From: Candidatus Zixiibacteriota bacterium
GTDB taxonomy: Bacteria; Zixibacteria; MSB-5A5; GN15; FEB-12
DNA length: 64,000 nucleotides
Direction: 5' to 3'
NCBI GenBank assembly: GCA_019038695.1
Contig: JAHOYZ010000022.1
Coordinates: 1-64,000, forward strand
Every line of letters starts with the position of its first letter. Position 1 is the stretch's first letter. Positions 8,856 to 18,313 of this stretch are shown piece by piece. Under the pieces are notes generated by a model. The model was not told where the DNA came from, did not search any database, and saw only the letters and a list, made by a program, of their open reading frames with translations. A program made the position numbers and the translations under genes.

Positions 8856-9431
8856 TCAGAAAATCGACCCTACATCGCTAAGTTTGGTTACCTCCCCCTC
8901 GCTATCGGTAGCATCAAAGCTCTCACGTACGCGATTGAATAAATCCATCGCCTCACTGTGACAGAAATCAGGATTTGTCCAGGGAAGCCGCATGAACTGC
9001 CCTTGAGAGTGAATCAATTCTATTTGGCCAAACACGCCGTTGCCGAGGTACAGCCGGTGGTTGTATTCCCGGTGTGAGGCCATCACCAATTTGTCGGGAG
9101 TAAGAATGCCAGGGTCGATATTGACCGTACGAAAATGGAAATCACGAACACAATCGGAGAACATCGGCTCGATCTTGTGGCAGTTGGCCTTGATCTCCGG
9201 GAGCGAGTCGACCGGTACTGGTTGCTCGAAAGAGAATATACGACGCTGGAGATTATCCCCCATTTCTTCACGGTATCGATCCTGAGTGCTGCACGGAATT
9301 TCAATCGTCTCACACTCCACACGGGAGAATTTGCGTTCGATCACACGCAACGAGTCAGCCAGCGCATCAAGCGAGGAATAGATAATCGAGACGACCAGCC
9401 GACCGGGTGGAGGTTTCTGTATTCGTGCCAC
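8856..9431 (-). CDS. DUF4416 family protein
   Basis: A 191-residue protein starting at GTG. The central block (LTPDKLVMASHREYNHRLYL followed by GNGVFGQIELIHSQGQFM and LPWTNPDFC) matches what I know of the DUF4416 family, found in diverse anaerobic and deep-branching bacteria. The function is unknown. There is no signal peptide or membrane segment, so it is cytoplasmic. It lies upstream of murA and downstream of the TPR gene on the same strand, with gaps of 151 and 72 bp. Confidence 0.75.
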   Translation of the reverse strand: MARIQKPPPGRLVVSIIYSSLDALADSLRVIERKFSRVECETIEIPCSTQDRYREEMGDNLQRRIFSFEQPVPVDSLPEIKANCHKIEPMFSDCVRDFHFRTVNIDPGILTPDKLVMASHREYNHRLYLGNGVFGQIELIHSQGQFMRLPWTNPDFCHSEAMDLFNRVRESFDATDSEGEVTKLSDVGSIF

Positions 9432-9503
9432 AGCCTAAGGCTGTCTCTTGGGAAACTCAAAATCAACAAAAACTGGGGGGATGATGCCGGCGCGCGACTC
9501 GGT

Positions 9504-11243
9504 TCACTCGTCGCTGTCGAAGTCGGTCTCGTCGATGGCCTTCTTTAGGACATTGTAATAATCGCTCTTCATTTCACGGAGAATCTGTAGTTCCGAACGG
9601 GCAGCGGCCTCGTCTTTCATTTCGGCGTGAGTTAATCCCTTTGAGCACCGAGCCTGAGGGAAGTAAGGATCCAACATGAGAGCCTTGGAACTGGCGTTCA
9701 ACGCAAGTTGCCATAGTTTCTGTTTGCGGTACGCTGCTGCGAGGTTACAATGAGCTTCCTTGTAGTCCGGCTTGATTTCAGTCGCCTGCCAGTACGCCTC
9801 TGAGGCCTTGGCATGTTGCTTGAGTCCAGTATATGCACGACCCAGCGAGAAGTAGATATCCGCTGATTCGGTTTCTAGCAAATCAAGGCCTTGCTGATAG
9901 AATGTCACCGACTCCTCAAACTGCTCCAATCCGAGAAAGGACTCAGCTTTGATGAGAATCCCAGTGACATCGGCGGAATCGATGGCCAGAACTACTTCGG
10001 CCGCGGCGATGGCTGCCTCGAAATCGCTCTTGTACCAGTAAGCCAGGGCGATCACTCTTTCAGTCCCAGGCACCTCAGGATCTATTTTTCTCGCAAGACC
10101 ACATTGCTCGATGACTCCGTCGGCTAATTGCGGCGACACGATATGAAATGCACGGACAACCAGGGCTTCGGCCGAGCCGGGGTCGAAAACGGCGGCCAAT
10201 TGGGCGCTGGCCGATTTGCTAAATCTACTCCACGAGTTTGATAGATGGGACAATTTGGCCGAGGCGAGATGGGCTTTGGCGAAGTCCTGGTCGTAGCGGA
10301 GGGCGTTCTCATAGGCTGCGTTGGCTAGGGCGGGGCTCTGAAAGATTTCATCGCAAGTGCCCTTATAGAACCAGCCCGGACCGAATGAAGGCTCAGCCAG
10401 TGCTAGTTCATTGAACAGTCGACGAGCGATGTCCAATCTCCCTTCCCAGAGGTGATTGAGTCCGAGCACATACAACGAATCAGATCGTTTGGACAATAGG
10501 TCTACATTCTTCTTCTTCCAGTCGTCTATCAGGTCGCTCTCTCTGGAGCCGATGTGGAAGTTGTAATTTACCCGCGCCCGATGAAGCACAGTCAACTGAC
10601 CCGCCGGAATAACATAGGCTACGTCCGCTCCTGGCAGAGCCTGTCGACCTCTCCAGCCAATCAGTTTTCCCCGTCCTGAGAGGACGAGCTGCAATTCATC
10701 ACTAGGGGGCGCACTCGTAGCTACAAAAAAGAGACGCCCAAAACCGGGTATTCGACGATCGTCCGTTACAATTCCTTCCCAGCACGACCAGGAAGTATCG
10801 GCAGACAATTGAACCAGAAGAACCGTATCGGTTATCTCAGGAATCGCAGTTTCCAGACCGCTGAACTTCTTCTTCTTGGAAGGAACACATATACGAGCAA
10901 GATTGTGATCCTCGCTGTCACTATGTATACCCTTGTTCTTGTATTTTTTGCCGGACATGCTCTTGATGTTTATCTTGGAGCACCCCAGTAGGAGATCGCG
11001 TCGTACTACAGGATGAGGGACAGTATCAACTACAAACCCCAGCGTGTAAACAGTCCCTATTTTCTTATCCTTGAGTTCTACCCGATAGACAGACTTCTCC
11101 AACCCCTCTATCAACCGGGCACAGATGTCACCGTCGTCGTCCACCGTCTCATAGCCCAGTGCTGTTACCGCGAGTATCAAGAGACATATCAAAGTTGGGA
11201 ACAATAGTGTTCTTCGAGGGAGGGTCGAGTTCAGATTAGTCAT
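9504..11243 (-). CDS. Exported TPR-repeat protein with protease-like N-terminal domain
   Basis: A 579-residue protein with an N-terminal membrane/signal segment (LLFPTLICLLILAVTALG). Residues about 35-230 look like a degenerate trypsin/HtrA-like beta domain (VYRVELKDKKIGTVYTLGFV then GLETAIPEI). No His-Asp-Ser triad is recognisable, so it is probably not an active protease. From about 265 to the end there are tandem TPR units (NHLWEGRLDIARRLFNELAL, IYFSLGRAYTGLKQHAKASE, EAHCNLAAAYRKQKLWQLAL). A role as a periplasmic scaffold or protein-interaction module is inferred. No clear operon partner. Confidence 0.65.
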   Translation of the reverse strand: MTNLNSTLPRRTLLFPTLICLLILAVTALGYETVDDDGDICARLIEGLEKSVYRVELKDKKIGTVYTLGFVVDTVPHPVVRRDLLLGCSKINIKSMSGKKYKNKGIHSDSEDHNLARICVPSKKKKFSGLETAIPEITDTVLLVQLSADTSWSCWEGIVTDDRRIPGFGRLFFVATSAPPSDELQLVLSGRGKLIGWRGRQALPGADVAYVIPAGQLTVLHRARVNYNFHIGSRESDLIDDWKKKNVDLLSKRSDSLYVLGLNHLWEGRLDIARRLFNELALAEPSFGPGWFYKGTCDEIFQSPALANAAYENALRYDQDFAKAHLASAKLSHLSNSWSRFSKSASAQLAAVFDPGSAEALVVRAFHIVSPQLADGVIEQCGLARKIDPEVPGTERVIALAYWYKSDFEAAIAAAEVVLAIDSADVTGILIKAESFLGLEQFEESVTFYQQGLDLLETESADIYFSLGRAYTGLKQHAKASEAYWQATEIKPDYKEAHCNLAAAYRKQKLWQLALNASSKALMLDPYFPQARCSKGLTHAEMKDEAAARSELQILREMKSDYYNVLKKAIDETDFDSDE

Positions 11244-11362
11244 GGTCTATATGCCATTCCTCTCGCAGGCGTTGCTGTAATTGAAACTATGGTCAATATA
11301 GACAGCGTTGGTTGAGATGGCAAGGAACGTGGACATGTTATCGATTACACGTCGCGTGTCAG

Positions 11363-11566
11363 CTACTTCTCAGCCTTGATCTTCTGGAGGGCGTCGATGA
11401 CTTCGTCGAGCTGGTCGCGGCGGAAGGTCACGCCTTTTTTGGTCGGGAGCCATTCGTCCTCTTTGGACTGAAAGTAAATCCTGAGTGACACCAACTCGTG
11501 GCCTTTGAACTCACTACCCTCGATGAAAATTCGTTCTGTCGGTGTTCTTTCCAATTCGTAGCGCAT
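11363..11566 (-). CDS. PC4/YdbC-like ssDNA-binding protein
   Basis: A 67-residue protein of the transcriptional coactivator p15/PC4 family. It has the order of beta strands then a C-terminal helix: ERIFIEGSEFKGHELVSLRI, then DEWLPTKKGVTFRRDQLDEV. Bacterial members such as YdbC bind single-stranded DNA as dimers. GGAGG lies 7 nt upstream of the ATG. The gene stands alone, with 119 bp to the next upstream gene. Confidence 0.85.
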   Translation of the reverse strand: MRYELERTPTERIFIEGSEFKGHELVSLRIYFQSKEDEWLPTKKGVTFRRDQLDEVIDALQKIKAEK

Positions 11567-11663
11567 GATAAAACCTCCATAATGTAATCATTGTTGTCGT
11601 CATCATTATCAAGCTCGATGTCTCCGGCTTCGTGTAACTACAGTGCGCCTGCCGATACATGAT

Positions 11664-11688
11664 GGCGGAACCGCAAAAGGATTCCGCC
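11664..11688. repeat. Intergenic palindrome (GGCGGAA...TTCCGCC family)
   Basis: Arms GGCGGAA (11664-11670) and TTCCGCC (11682-11688). It lies just 3' of the metallopeptidase gene and resembles copies at 26068-26092 and 61671-61694. Confidence 0.6.
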
Positions 11689-11694
11689 CTACTA

Positions 11695-13821
11695 CTACTC
11701 AGCTAAAGCCTCAAGTGCTTCCGCTGCTGCTTTCAACATCGGCTCGGTTGTGATCGGATTTCCTACCGCCATTTGCATCCACATATCAGGTGTCAGCGAT
11801 CCCTGGGTGCACATACGCTCCATCTCGGTCGCAAGGTCCTTGTCCTTCAAATACTCCTCGATCTGGAATTCTATAACTGATCCTATTGGGTAATCCGGTA
11901 AATACAGACCAGAGCTGATCATGTGCGAGTAGACAGCCAGCAACTCGATATCCTTGATACCAAATACAGGCGCGAAATACTCATTCCAGACATCTTTGGC
12001 AATCTGGATAATTGCTTCTTTCAGCTCTATCGGAGTGGCCTGTGGATTGGCGTACATCCAGCGCCACACGCGCATATCAACAAGCGACACACCGCTGATC
12101 TCATAGGCCCCCCAGACATCATCCAGAACTTTCAACTGCTGCGCGTCTGGATTATCGTTTTCGATACCCAGTAGCCACAGATCACGCGACTGGAATACAA
12201 ACGCAAACGCCTCCGTGAAGGCTGTGTTAGGCACGCCTCGTAGCTGGGTGTGATCGATACGGCATGTCGAAAACACTTGTTCAACATTATGCCCAAACTC
12301 GTGCATCGCGATATTGTAACCCTTGTAGTCCATTCCTGTCGGTGTCACGCGTGTGCGAAGCCGAGCTTTGCCGTTCTTATCGGGTGGACCAGCAGCGTGA
12401 CCAATACCGCGTGAGGGATCAATGTCAATATGGTCATCCAGGAATTGCGCCGTCGCCTTGTCGAACCCTAGATTCTGAAGGATATTCGGTATGTCAGTCT
12501 CGAACGCCTCAACGGTTGGGTATTTCTCGCGGACAATCTGGTCAAGCTCATCCTGGCCAATAGCGGATCGCGCCTTGAAACCATCGTACCAAATATCGAA
12601 CGGGCGCAAATCACGGCTGAGTCGCTTTTTTATCAACTTACCGATTTGAGGCATTACGTTCGAACCAAGGATTGATGTCAAAAGTTGCTCGACTTCTGTT
12701 TCTTTCATTTCCCGATTGCGTTCGAACCGTCGGTCAATCATCGTCGGCAGTTTGGGATTATAGGGATCAACAAGTTGCTGAGCTTTGAAGATATTCAATA
12801 GATGCTGATAACGCGTGTTTGGCTCAGGGTTGTTGGTAAGGTTGTCTGCTGCACCGTCGGGCTTCCAACCTTCGCGTGGGTCACCATCAACGATCGAAGA
12901 AATAAAAACTTCGCCCGTCGATGGTTTCCAATCAACGGCCGGATTATTTATCACGGCTTCCGGAATGTCCTGGCGGATGATATGATTCATAACATTATAA
13001 ATCATTTCCTGGCGCACAAGGCCGTCATCTTCTCCATACTGTGCCTTGAGTTCATCGCGTAGGTTCCAATGTGTAACCAGCTTCTGACCTTCGGGGAAAA
13101 GACGCTCACCGTCTGGCGTGAGTAGATGATGCATCCAAATATTGTACTGACTGATGTAGTTACTGGCGGCTAGATAAGCCTCGCTGATTTTCTGAGAGGC
13201 TTCCGGTGGAACACGTGATGAAAAACTTTCGGCCAGTCTAGCCTCAGCCCATTGCTGACGAGTCCATGTCGGTCCCAATTCCTGGATTTCGGAGAGCGAA
13301 TACTGAGGGTAGTTAAGCAACACGATAAAGGCAATCTTGTTGTTGAACATGTCCTCGCTCAGATGTGTATACGGAGAATATCGAGCCAGTTCGTAGTCGA
13401 TAGGAAGCAATGGTCCGGTTTCGATATCGAGATTCCAGGAAAGATCGCGTCGTATTCTGCCCATATGACCATAGATTGACGCCAACGCGCTTTCCAGTCG
13501 ATCCGTGGTTTTCTGGCGTTGGTCTTCATCAGCGATGAAATTGCGTTCGCAGAACGTGGCAAACCCATCGGCATTACCATCCTCTTCACGCCACAGATGT
13601 GCGGTTTGCCTTACTCCTCGTTCTAAACGAACCAGATCGACCTCGGTGTGTATAGCTTTCAACTTATTAATTGCAGTTGTGATCTGAGTCTCATTGATGT
13701 AATCAGTTGCGGCCATCGCGACTCCCATCCCCATAATCACCAGCAGAGTGGCTATCACTATAAAGATAAAGGGACACCATGTATTCTGGTCTATTCCCAC
13801 CACAGCAATCCGTTTCTTCAT
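11695..13821 (-). CDS. Exported HEFGH zinc metallopeptidase
   Basis: A 708-residue protein. The second of two ATGs (13821) is preferred because AGGAGG lies 5 nt upstream of it. A strong N-terminal hydrophobic segment (FIFIVIATLLVIMGMGVAMA) indicates export or membrane anchoring. H507EFGH511 is a zincin zinc-binding site, and a downstream NTAFTEAFAFVFQ supplies a likely third ligand Glu. This helix pair resembles M3-type gluzincins, but the rest of the protein is divergent, so the family assignment is tentative. Substrate and target are unknown. It lies 48 bp downstream of a sodium/solute symporter gene on the same strand, which hints at peptide degradation coupled to uptake (inference). Confidence 0.7.
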   Translation of the reverse strand: MKKRIAVVGIDQNTWCPFIFIVIATLLVIMGMGVAMAATDYINETQITTAINKLKAIHTEVDLVRLERGVRQTAHLWREEDGNADGFATFCERNFIADEDQRQKTTDRLESALASIYGHMGRIRRDLSWNLDIETGPLLPIDYELARYSPYTHLSEDMFNNKIAFIVLLNYPQYSLSEIQELGPTWTRQQWAEARLAESFSSRVPPEASQKISEAYLAASNYISQYNIWMHHLLTPDGERLFPEGQKLVTHWNLRDELKAQYGEDDGLVRQEMIYNVMNHIIRQDIPEAVINNPAVDWKPSTGEVFISSIVDGDPREGWKPDGAADNLTNNPEPNTRYQHLLNIFKAQQLVDPYNPKLPTMIDRRFERNREMKETEVEQLLTSILGSNVMPQIGKLIKKRLSRDLRPFDIWYDGFKARSAIGQDELDQIVREKYPTVEAFETDIPNILQNLGFDKATAQFLDDHIDIDPSRGIGHAAGPPDKNGKARLRTRVTPTGMDYKGYNIAMHEFGHNVEQVFSTCRIDHTQLRGVPNTAFTEAFAFVFQSRDLWLLGIENDNPDAQQLKVLDDVWGAYEISGVSLVDMRVWRWMYANPQATPIELKEAIIQIAKDVWNEYFAPVFGIKDIELLAVYSHMISSGLYLPDYPIGSVIEFQIEEYLKDKDLATEMERMCTQGSLTPDMWMQMAVGNPITTEPMLKAAAEALEALAE

Positions 13822-13869
13822 CATATCCTCCTGGAGGAAGGTCTTTTCCGGTTATTAACACGAAGAACA

Positions 13870-15285
13870 TTATTTGCAATATCCTGTTTTATCAGTGGTC
13901 GGGAAAAACGGCAGCCATTTTCCTTCGTCCGGTTTGGGCGAAAGCAAGCTGACCACAACCAAGCCAGCCAAAGACAGCGCGAGTGCCGGGTAGACTGTCG
14001 GAATATCCCACGGTGAGCCCATCACTTCCCACACAATGGTAACAACCATACCGGCGGCAATTGATGTAACGCCGCCAGCGGCTGTGGCTCGTTTCCAGAA
14101 AAACGCTGCCATCACAGCAGGAGTGATTCCGACCCCATACATTGTGTACGCATAGATGGCCATCTCCAGTATTCGTTCAAAGAAGCGAACCTGGGCAAAA
14201 GCGAAAATTCCAAGTATGACAACCACAATGCGAGAGTATAACACCATCCGTTTCTGTGGCAGATTGGGATTAATGAACCGTTGATAGATATCCCGCATGA
14301 TATTGATTGACGGCACCAGCAGGAATGAATCGGCTGTAGATACAATCACAGCTACAATTGCCGCCAGGCACAAACATCCGGCTATGGCAGGCAGGCCGTG
14401 ACGCACCAAATGAAGTATGATCATTTCGGATTCGATATCTGTATATAATGCACTCCCGATCACAGCCAGAACAATTATCAGAGTCTCGATAACAATTGTT
14501 CCGATAATCCAGCCGGTCACAGCCCGTTTGGCAGTGCCGGTATCTTTGGCGGAGAAGAAACGCTGGTACATACCCGACTCGCCAAGTAACAACAACATTG
14601 CGGGAAGAGAATAGCCAAACGCCTGCAACAATGTGAGTTCACCAAGTGGTTGTAAATGTGTCTCGGGCAATCTGGCTGCGATTTCGCTCCAGCCGCCAGC
14701 CTCGCCGAGAAGATAAGGAAAAGCAATCAGCAGTCCCACGCTCATGATGATACCGTTGACAACATCGGTGTATGCTACCGAAATCAGTCCCGCCAGAACG
14801 GTATACCCGATAACAAAGGCGGCGGTTATTATCATACCCTGGTCGACAGAGATGCCGGTAACCAGATTGAGAACCATACCACCGGCGCGGAACTGATAAC
14901 TGACAATGGCAGTGTAGGCTACGATAGTCACAATTGTCCCCAGTACACGTGCCCATTTATTGTAGCGTAGTTCAAGTAAGTCGGGAACAGTATACTGAGC
15001 CAGTCCACGAGCTCTTCCGGCAATGAAGTATAGGACCAACAGGGCGACCCATACTCCGACACTGAACCACAGAGCCGGCAAGCCCCGATCATACGCCAGT
15101 CCTGCCCCCGCGATGATCGATCCCGATCCGATCCAGGTTGCAAGCAGTGTTCCAACCAACACCTTGGCGGACAGTCGTCGCCCGGCGACCATAAAATCAT
15201 CCTGCGTTTTGACCTGCTTGCTTCGAAATGATCCCACACCGATTAAGACAGCCAGGTAGGCAATGATAACCCAGAAGTAGAGCAT
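13870..15285 (-). CDS. Sodium:solute symporter (SSS family)
   Basis: A 471-residue polytopic inner-membrane transporter with about 12-13 hydrophobic segments. Family features include the DDFMVAGRRLSAKVLVGTLL region, the following ATWIGSGSIIAGAGLAYDRG motif in TM2, and AIVAVIVSTADSFLLVPS in the later sodium-site region. These fit the SSF/PutP-PanF fold (sodium-driven uptake of amino acids, sugars or vitamins). The substrate cannot be read from sequence. The next gene, on the same strand, encodes the exported metallopeptidase. Confidence 0.88.
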   Translation of the reverse strand: MLYFWVIIAYLAVLIGVGSFRSKQVKTQDDFMVAGRRLSAKVLVGTLLATWIGSGSIIAGAGLAYDRGLPALWFSVGVWVALLVLYFIAGRARGLAQYTVPDLLELRYNKWARVLGTIVTIVAYTAIVSYQFRAGGMVLNLVTGISVDQGMIITAAFVIGYTVLAGLISVAYTDVVNGIIMSVGLLIAFPYLLGEAGGWSEIAARLPETHLQPLGELTLLQAFGYSLPAMLLLLGESGMYQRFFSAKDTGTAKRAVTGWIIGTIVIETLIIVLAVIGSALYTDIESEMIILHLVRHGLPAIAGCLCLAAIVAVIVSTADSFLLVPSINIMRDIYQRFINPNLPQKRMVLYSRIVVVILGIFAFAQVRFFERILEMAIYAYTMYGVGITPAVMAAFFWKRATAAGGVTSIAAGMVVTIVWEVMGSPWDIPTVYPALALSLAGLVVVSLLSPKPDEGKWLPFFPTTDKTGYCK

Positions 15286-15418
15286 CGTATAATGTGAGTC
15301 ATTGACCTCCTTTTGTCAATCGCTATGGTGGGTAGAAGATGACGTTTAATCTGGTCGTCAATCGCCGGGTCTGGTTTATTGTTTGGATGATCATTTATCA
15401 GAAATGGAAAGGTACGCT

Positions 15419-17623
15419 ATGAAAACCGTTCTTTGTCTCGCATTATTTATTACGCTCATTTCTTCTGCAGTTACAGCCCAGACAGATTCGGATATTCTTG
15501 GTCGCATTCTGAATGAGGTGGGGTTCACCCGAGCAGATTTAGGTTATCAGCCGAAGGGTTATTGGAACAGGTTCCCCCTGGACGCTCCGCATCGCTTGAC
15601 CTCGTTTGACGATCTTTTCGCCGAACCATTCAAACTGTACGACTATGCTATTGTGATGGGGAATGTCGTGGAGTTGTATCTTGATCCGGCCTATGCTGAC
15701 AGTGTTGATGACGGTCTGTACAAGATGGTTTACAATCTGGGTGTGGATCGCAAGCTGGGTGGATTCCGGTCGTATTCGGCCAACCTTGTTCCTGCCCCGG
15801 ATGGGCCAACGCCGTTGGTAACTGCAGTCGAGCGTCTTTATACTTTGGCAGGTCGTCAGGTCGAATACTATACTTTTGGCAGCCGTGTCGAATCACCTGA
15901 CATAGAACAGGAGATAAGAGATAAGACGAAGTCTTTACCGGACACGGTCAAGACCATCCTGGCGGAACTGATTGTCAACCTGGCCGACGCGATAAGATGG
16001 CGCAATCTTGCTTTCCGTAACTGTGATCGCGATGATATGGAAAAGGCGTTCACTATCCGCGACCTCGCCGAAACCCAGGGGGACGGCATGGTGTATTATC
16101 CGGAGCTTGACGATATCGCCGCCACAATTGACCTGCCATCTTTGCATTATGCCGCACTCAAAGTTGCTGCCGCCGCCGAAAAAGCAGAACGCGCCCTCCT
16201 GCCACTGGCGAAGGACATCCCGCATGATTTTGATATGGTGTTGGAAACGCCTTTTGGCAGTATTGTTATTCTCTCGGCAAGCTACAGAACCGAATCGGTC
16301 CCGCCACCCAAATCACAGGCAAGCCTGAGAGCGTCAATTCCCGGTTGGTACGAATATGACGCGACCAATACGCTACTTGTGATTGATTTCGGACGTAACT
16401 CTATCTGGCAAGGTACCGGAGGTACAGTCTCTTCTCTCTTGAACCCGGTTTCGGTTTTGATCGACCTCGGTGGTGATGATTACTATGGTTACCAACGCAA
16501 CAGCTACCCCCCAAATGCCGGAGTGGGTTTGCTCGGTGTGGGGCTGGTCATTGATTCGGAAGGTGATGACCACTACGCTGGTTCTGTGTATGCCCAGGGA
16601 GCTGGTCTTTTTGGGGTGGGCGTTCTTCTGGATCGAGCTGGAAACGATAACTATCGGGCCGATATGTCCGCGCAGGGATGTGGTTACTTTGGCATCGGGC
16701 TATGTCTCGACGGTACCGGCAAAGACGATTACTATCTCTATGCCGATGGCCAGGGAATGGGTGGCGTCGGGGGCGGAATCGGCGTTTGTGCCTCGTTTGA
16801 TGGTGACGACAAATATACCGTCGAGCCATTCTCAGAAGTCTACAATCGCGGCGACTACCACAGCGGGTACAAAATCAACATTAACACTGCCCAGGGAGCC
16901 GGGTTCGGGCGTCGTGGCGACGGTTCCGATGGTCACGCCTGGGCGGGTGGTCTCGGAGCAATTATCGATATTCACGGCAATGACCACTATTATAGCGGTA
17001 ATTGGACACTGGGGGTTGGCTACTGGTTTGGCACCGGCATGGTGCTTGACCGCAACGGCAATGACAAGTATGAATCATGCTATTTCACCCAGGGCTCAGG
17101 GGCGCATTTCTGCAATGGCATCCTCCTTGATGAGGACGGTGATGATACCCACGAGCTGTTTGAGACAGCCGGAGCAGCTCTTGGGTTCGGCTGGGACTAC
17201 ACCAACGCTTTTCTTATCAACAAGGGGGGCAATGACAGCTACCGGGCGAAGATGATCTCTATGGGTTTGGCGCAGATTCGATCTAATGCTTTCCTGATCG
17301 ATATTGGTGGTGATGATAGCTACTCTCTGGGTGAAAACACACCTGGACTTGGTGAAGGAACCTTCCGCAAAGGTTATGACAAGCCGGGCCGACTCACTCC
17401 GTACTATAGTTATGCCAAATCGTTCGGCGGTTTCATCGACATCGGCGGTACGGACACCTATCAAGTGTTTACCGATTCTTCACAGGGAGATCATCCCCAG
17501 GCCAGAAACGGAGCCGTTTGGCTCCAACCTGCACGCGATGATTCGCTGTATGGGTACGACAACTATGGAGTCGGGATCGATATCGAAGAGGGCACAATAC
17601 CGGAGTTTTTCAAGTGGGAATGA
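15419..17623 (+). CDS. Secreted protein with about 11 GDD-type tandem repeats
   Basis: A 734-residue exported protein. ATG 15419 is chosen for its upstream GGAAAGG and the signal peptide (MKTVLCLALFITLISSAVTA). Residues about 20-330 are a mostly helical, unrecognised domain. From about 345 to 690 run some 11 repeats of 25-35 residues with the pattern D-x-x-G-[DN]-D-x-Y, then an aromatic or Gln-rich stretch, Gly-x-Gly, and a hydrophobic strand. Examples are DSEGDDHYAGSVYAQGAG, DRAGNDNYRADMSAQGCG and DIGGTDTYQVF. Such periodicity suggests a beta-solenoid with Asp/Gly turns that could bind calcium, but it is not the RTX nonapeptide. No catalytic site or sorting domain was found. A surface or periplasmic structural role is inferred. 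Confidence 0.72.
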   Translation: MKTVLCLALFITLISSAVTAQTDSDILGRILNEVGFTRADLGYQPKGYWNRFPLDAPHRLTSFDDLFAEPFKLYDYAIVMGNVVELYLDPAYADSVDDGLYKMVYNLGVDRKLGGFRSYSANLVPAPDGPTPLVTAVERLYTLAGRQVEYYTFGSRVESPDIEQEIRDKTKSLPDTVKTILAELIVNLADAIRWRNLAFRNCDRDDMEKAFTIRDLAETQGDGMVYYPELDDIAATIDLPSLHYAALKVAAAAEKAERALLPLAKDIPHDFDMVLETPFGSIVILSASYRTESVPPPKSQASLRASIPGWYEYDATNTLLVIDFGRNSIWQGTGGTVSSLLNPVSVLIDLGGDDYYGYQRNSYPPNAGVGLLGVGLVIDSEGDDHYAGSVYAQGAGLFGVGVLLDRAGNDNYRADMSAQGCGYFGIGLCLDGTGKDDYYLYADGQGMGGVGGGIGVCASFDGDDKYTVEPFSEVYNRGDYHSGYKININTAQGAGFGRRGDGSDGHAWAGGLGAIIDIHGNDHYYSGNWTLGVGYWFGTGMVLDRNGNDKYESCYFTQGSGAHFCNGILLDEDGDDTHELFETAGAALGFGWDYTNAFLINKGGNDSYRAKMISMGLAQIRSNAFLIDIGGDDSYSLGENTPGLGEGTFRKGYDKPGRLTPYYSYAKSFGGFIDIGGTDTYQVFTDSSQGDHPQARNGAVWLQPARDDSLYGYDNYGVGIDIEEGTIPEFFKWE

Positions 17624-17666
17624 GTATGCCATCGCGTGCCATCATCTCCTTCTCTCCTGAAATCTC

Positions 17667-17694
17667 TTGACTTGATAGGCCGAGGGAATAAATT
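17667..17694 (+). promoter_or_regulatory. Promoter of methyltransferase gene, leaderless spacing
   Basis: TTGACT (17667-17672), 16-bp spacer, TAAATT (17689-17694). Only six bases separate the -10 from the ATG at 17701, so transcription should start at or next to the start codon. Confidence 0.55.
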
Positions 17695-17700
17695 AGTAAG

Positions 17701-18306
17701 ATGTCACAGAGTAAGCATCAAGAATTCTTTGACCAACTAGCTGCGGAATGGGATCTTATGTTCACCGCTATTGATCTGGAATTCCTTTCTCACATTGTAG
17801 ATGGTCTTTCGGTTGAGGAGGGAATGGATATCCTTGATCTCGGGTGCAGCACCGGAATCCTTTTTGATATGCTCCGACGGAAAACAGGGAAATCCGGTTC
17901 TGTAACCGGGGTTGACTTCTCGTTTGAGATGGCCCGGAAAGCGCACCGCAATTTTCCTTTTCCAAATGTGAATGTCGTTGGCGCCGATGCACACAATCTC
18001 CCGTTTGCCGATTCTACCTTTGACATGGCGGTAGCCTTTTCGGCCTTTCCACATTTTGCCGACCAGCGAAGGACTCTTGAGGAAACCCACCGGGTGCTAA
18101 AAAACAATAGTCACTTTTGCATAATACACTTGGCTTCATCCAAGGAAATCTCGGAAGCGCATCATCGCAAAGGTGGGGTTCTCGAAAACGATGATTTCCC
18201 TCCGGCCGATAAACTGCGCGAGATGTTCCACAACAGCCAGTTTACTAACGTGACCATCGAAGATCACCCCGGCTTGTTCTTCGTCTGCTCTACTAATCTC
18301 AAGTAG
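17701..18306 (+). CDS. SAM-dependent methyltransferase (class I)
   Basis: A 201-residue cytoplasmic protein with the Rossmann SAM-binding motif I DILDLGCSTGILFDML (about 39-54). An acidic motif II follows (VTGVDFSFEMARKA), then ADAHNLPFADSTFDMAVAF and the post-motif LEETHRVLKNNSHF, typical of Methyltransf_11. The acceptor substrate is unknown. The ECF transporter S-component starts 7 bp after its stop, so the two are co-transcribed. No Shine-Dalgarno is visible, and the promoter spacing suggests a leaderless message. Confidence 0.85.
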   Translation: MSQSKHQEFFDQLAAEWDLMFTAIDLEFLSHIVDGLSVEEGMDILDLGCSTGILFDMLRRKTGKSGSVTGVDFSFEMARKAHRNFPFPNVNVVGADAHNLPFADSTFDMAVAFSAFPHFADQRRTLEETHRVLKNNSHFCIIHLASSKEISEAHHRKGGVLENDDFPPADKLREMFHNSQFTNVTIEDHPGLFFVCSTNLK

Positions 18307-18313
18307 TCGGATT

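Noticed and set aside
16470-17255. 261-codon open frame overlapping the repeat protein
   Set aside because: It arises from the repetitive Gly/Asp codons of the true frame read one base off; it has an unnatural Thr/Met composition and no RBS.
15419-17623. RTX calcium-binding toxin repeats
   Set aside because: The unit is about 25-35 residues long with a D-x-x-G-[DN]-D-x-Y core, not the GGxGxDxUx nonapeptide, and no type I secretion genes are nearby.
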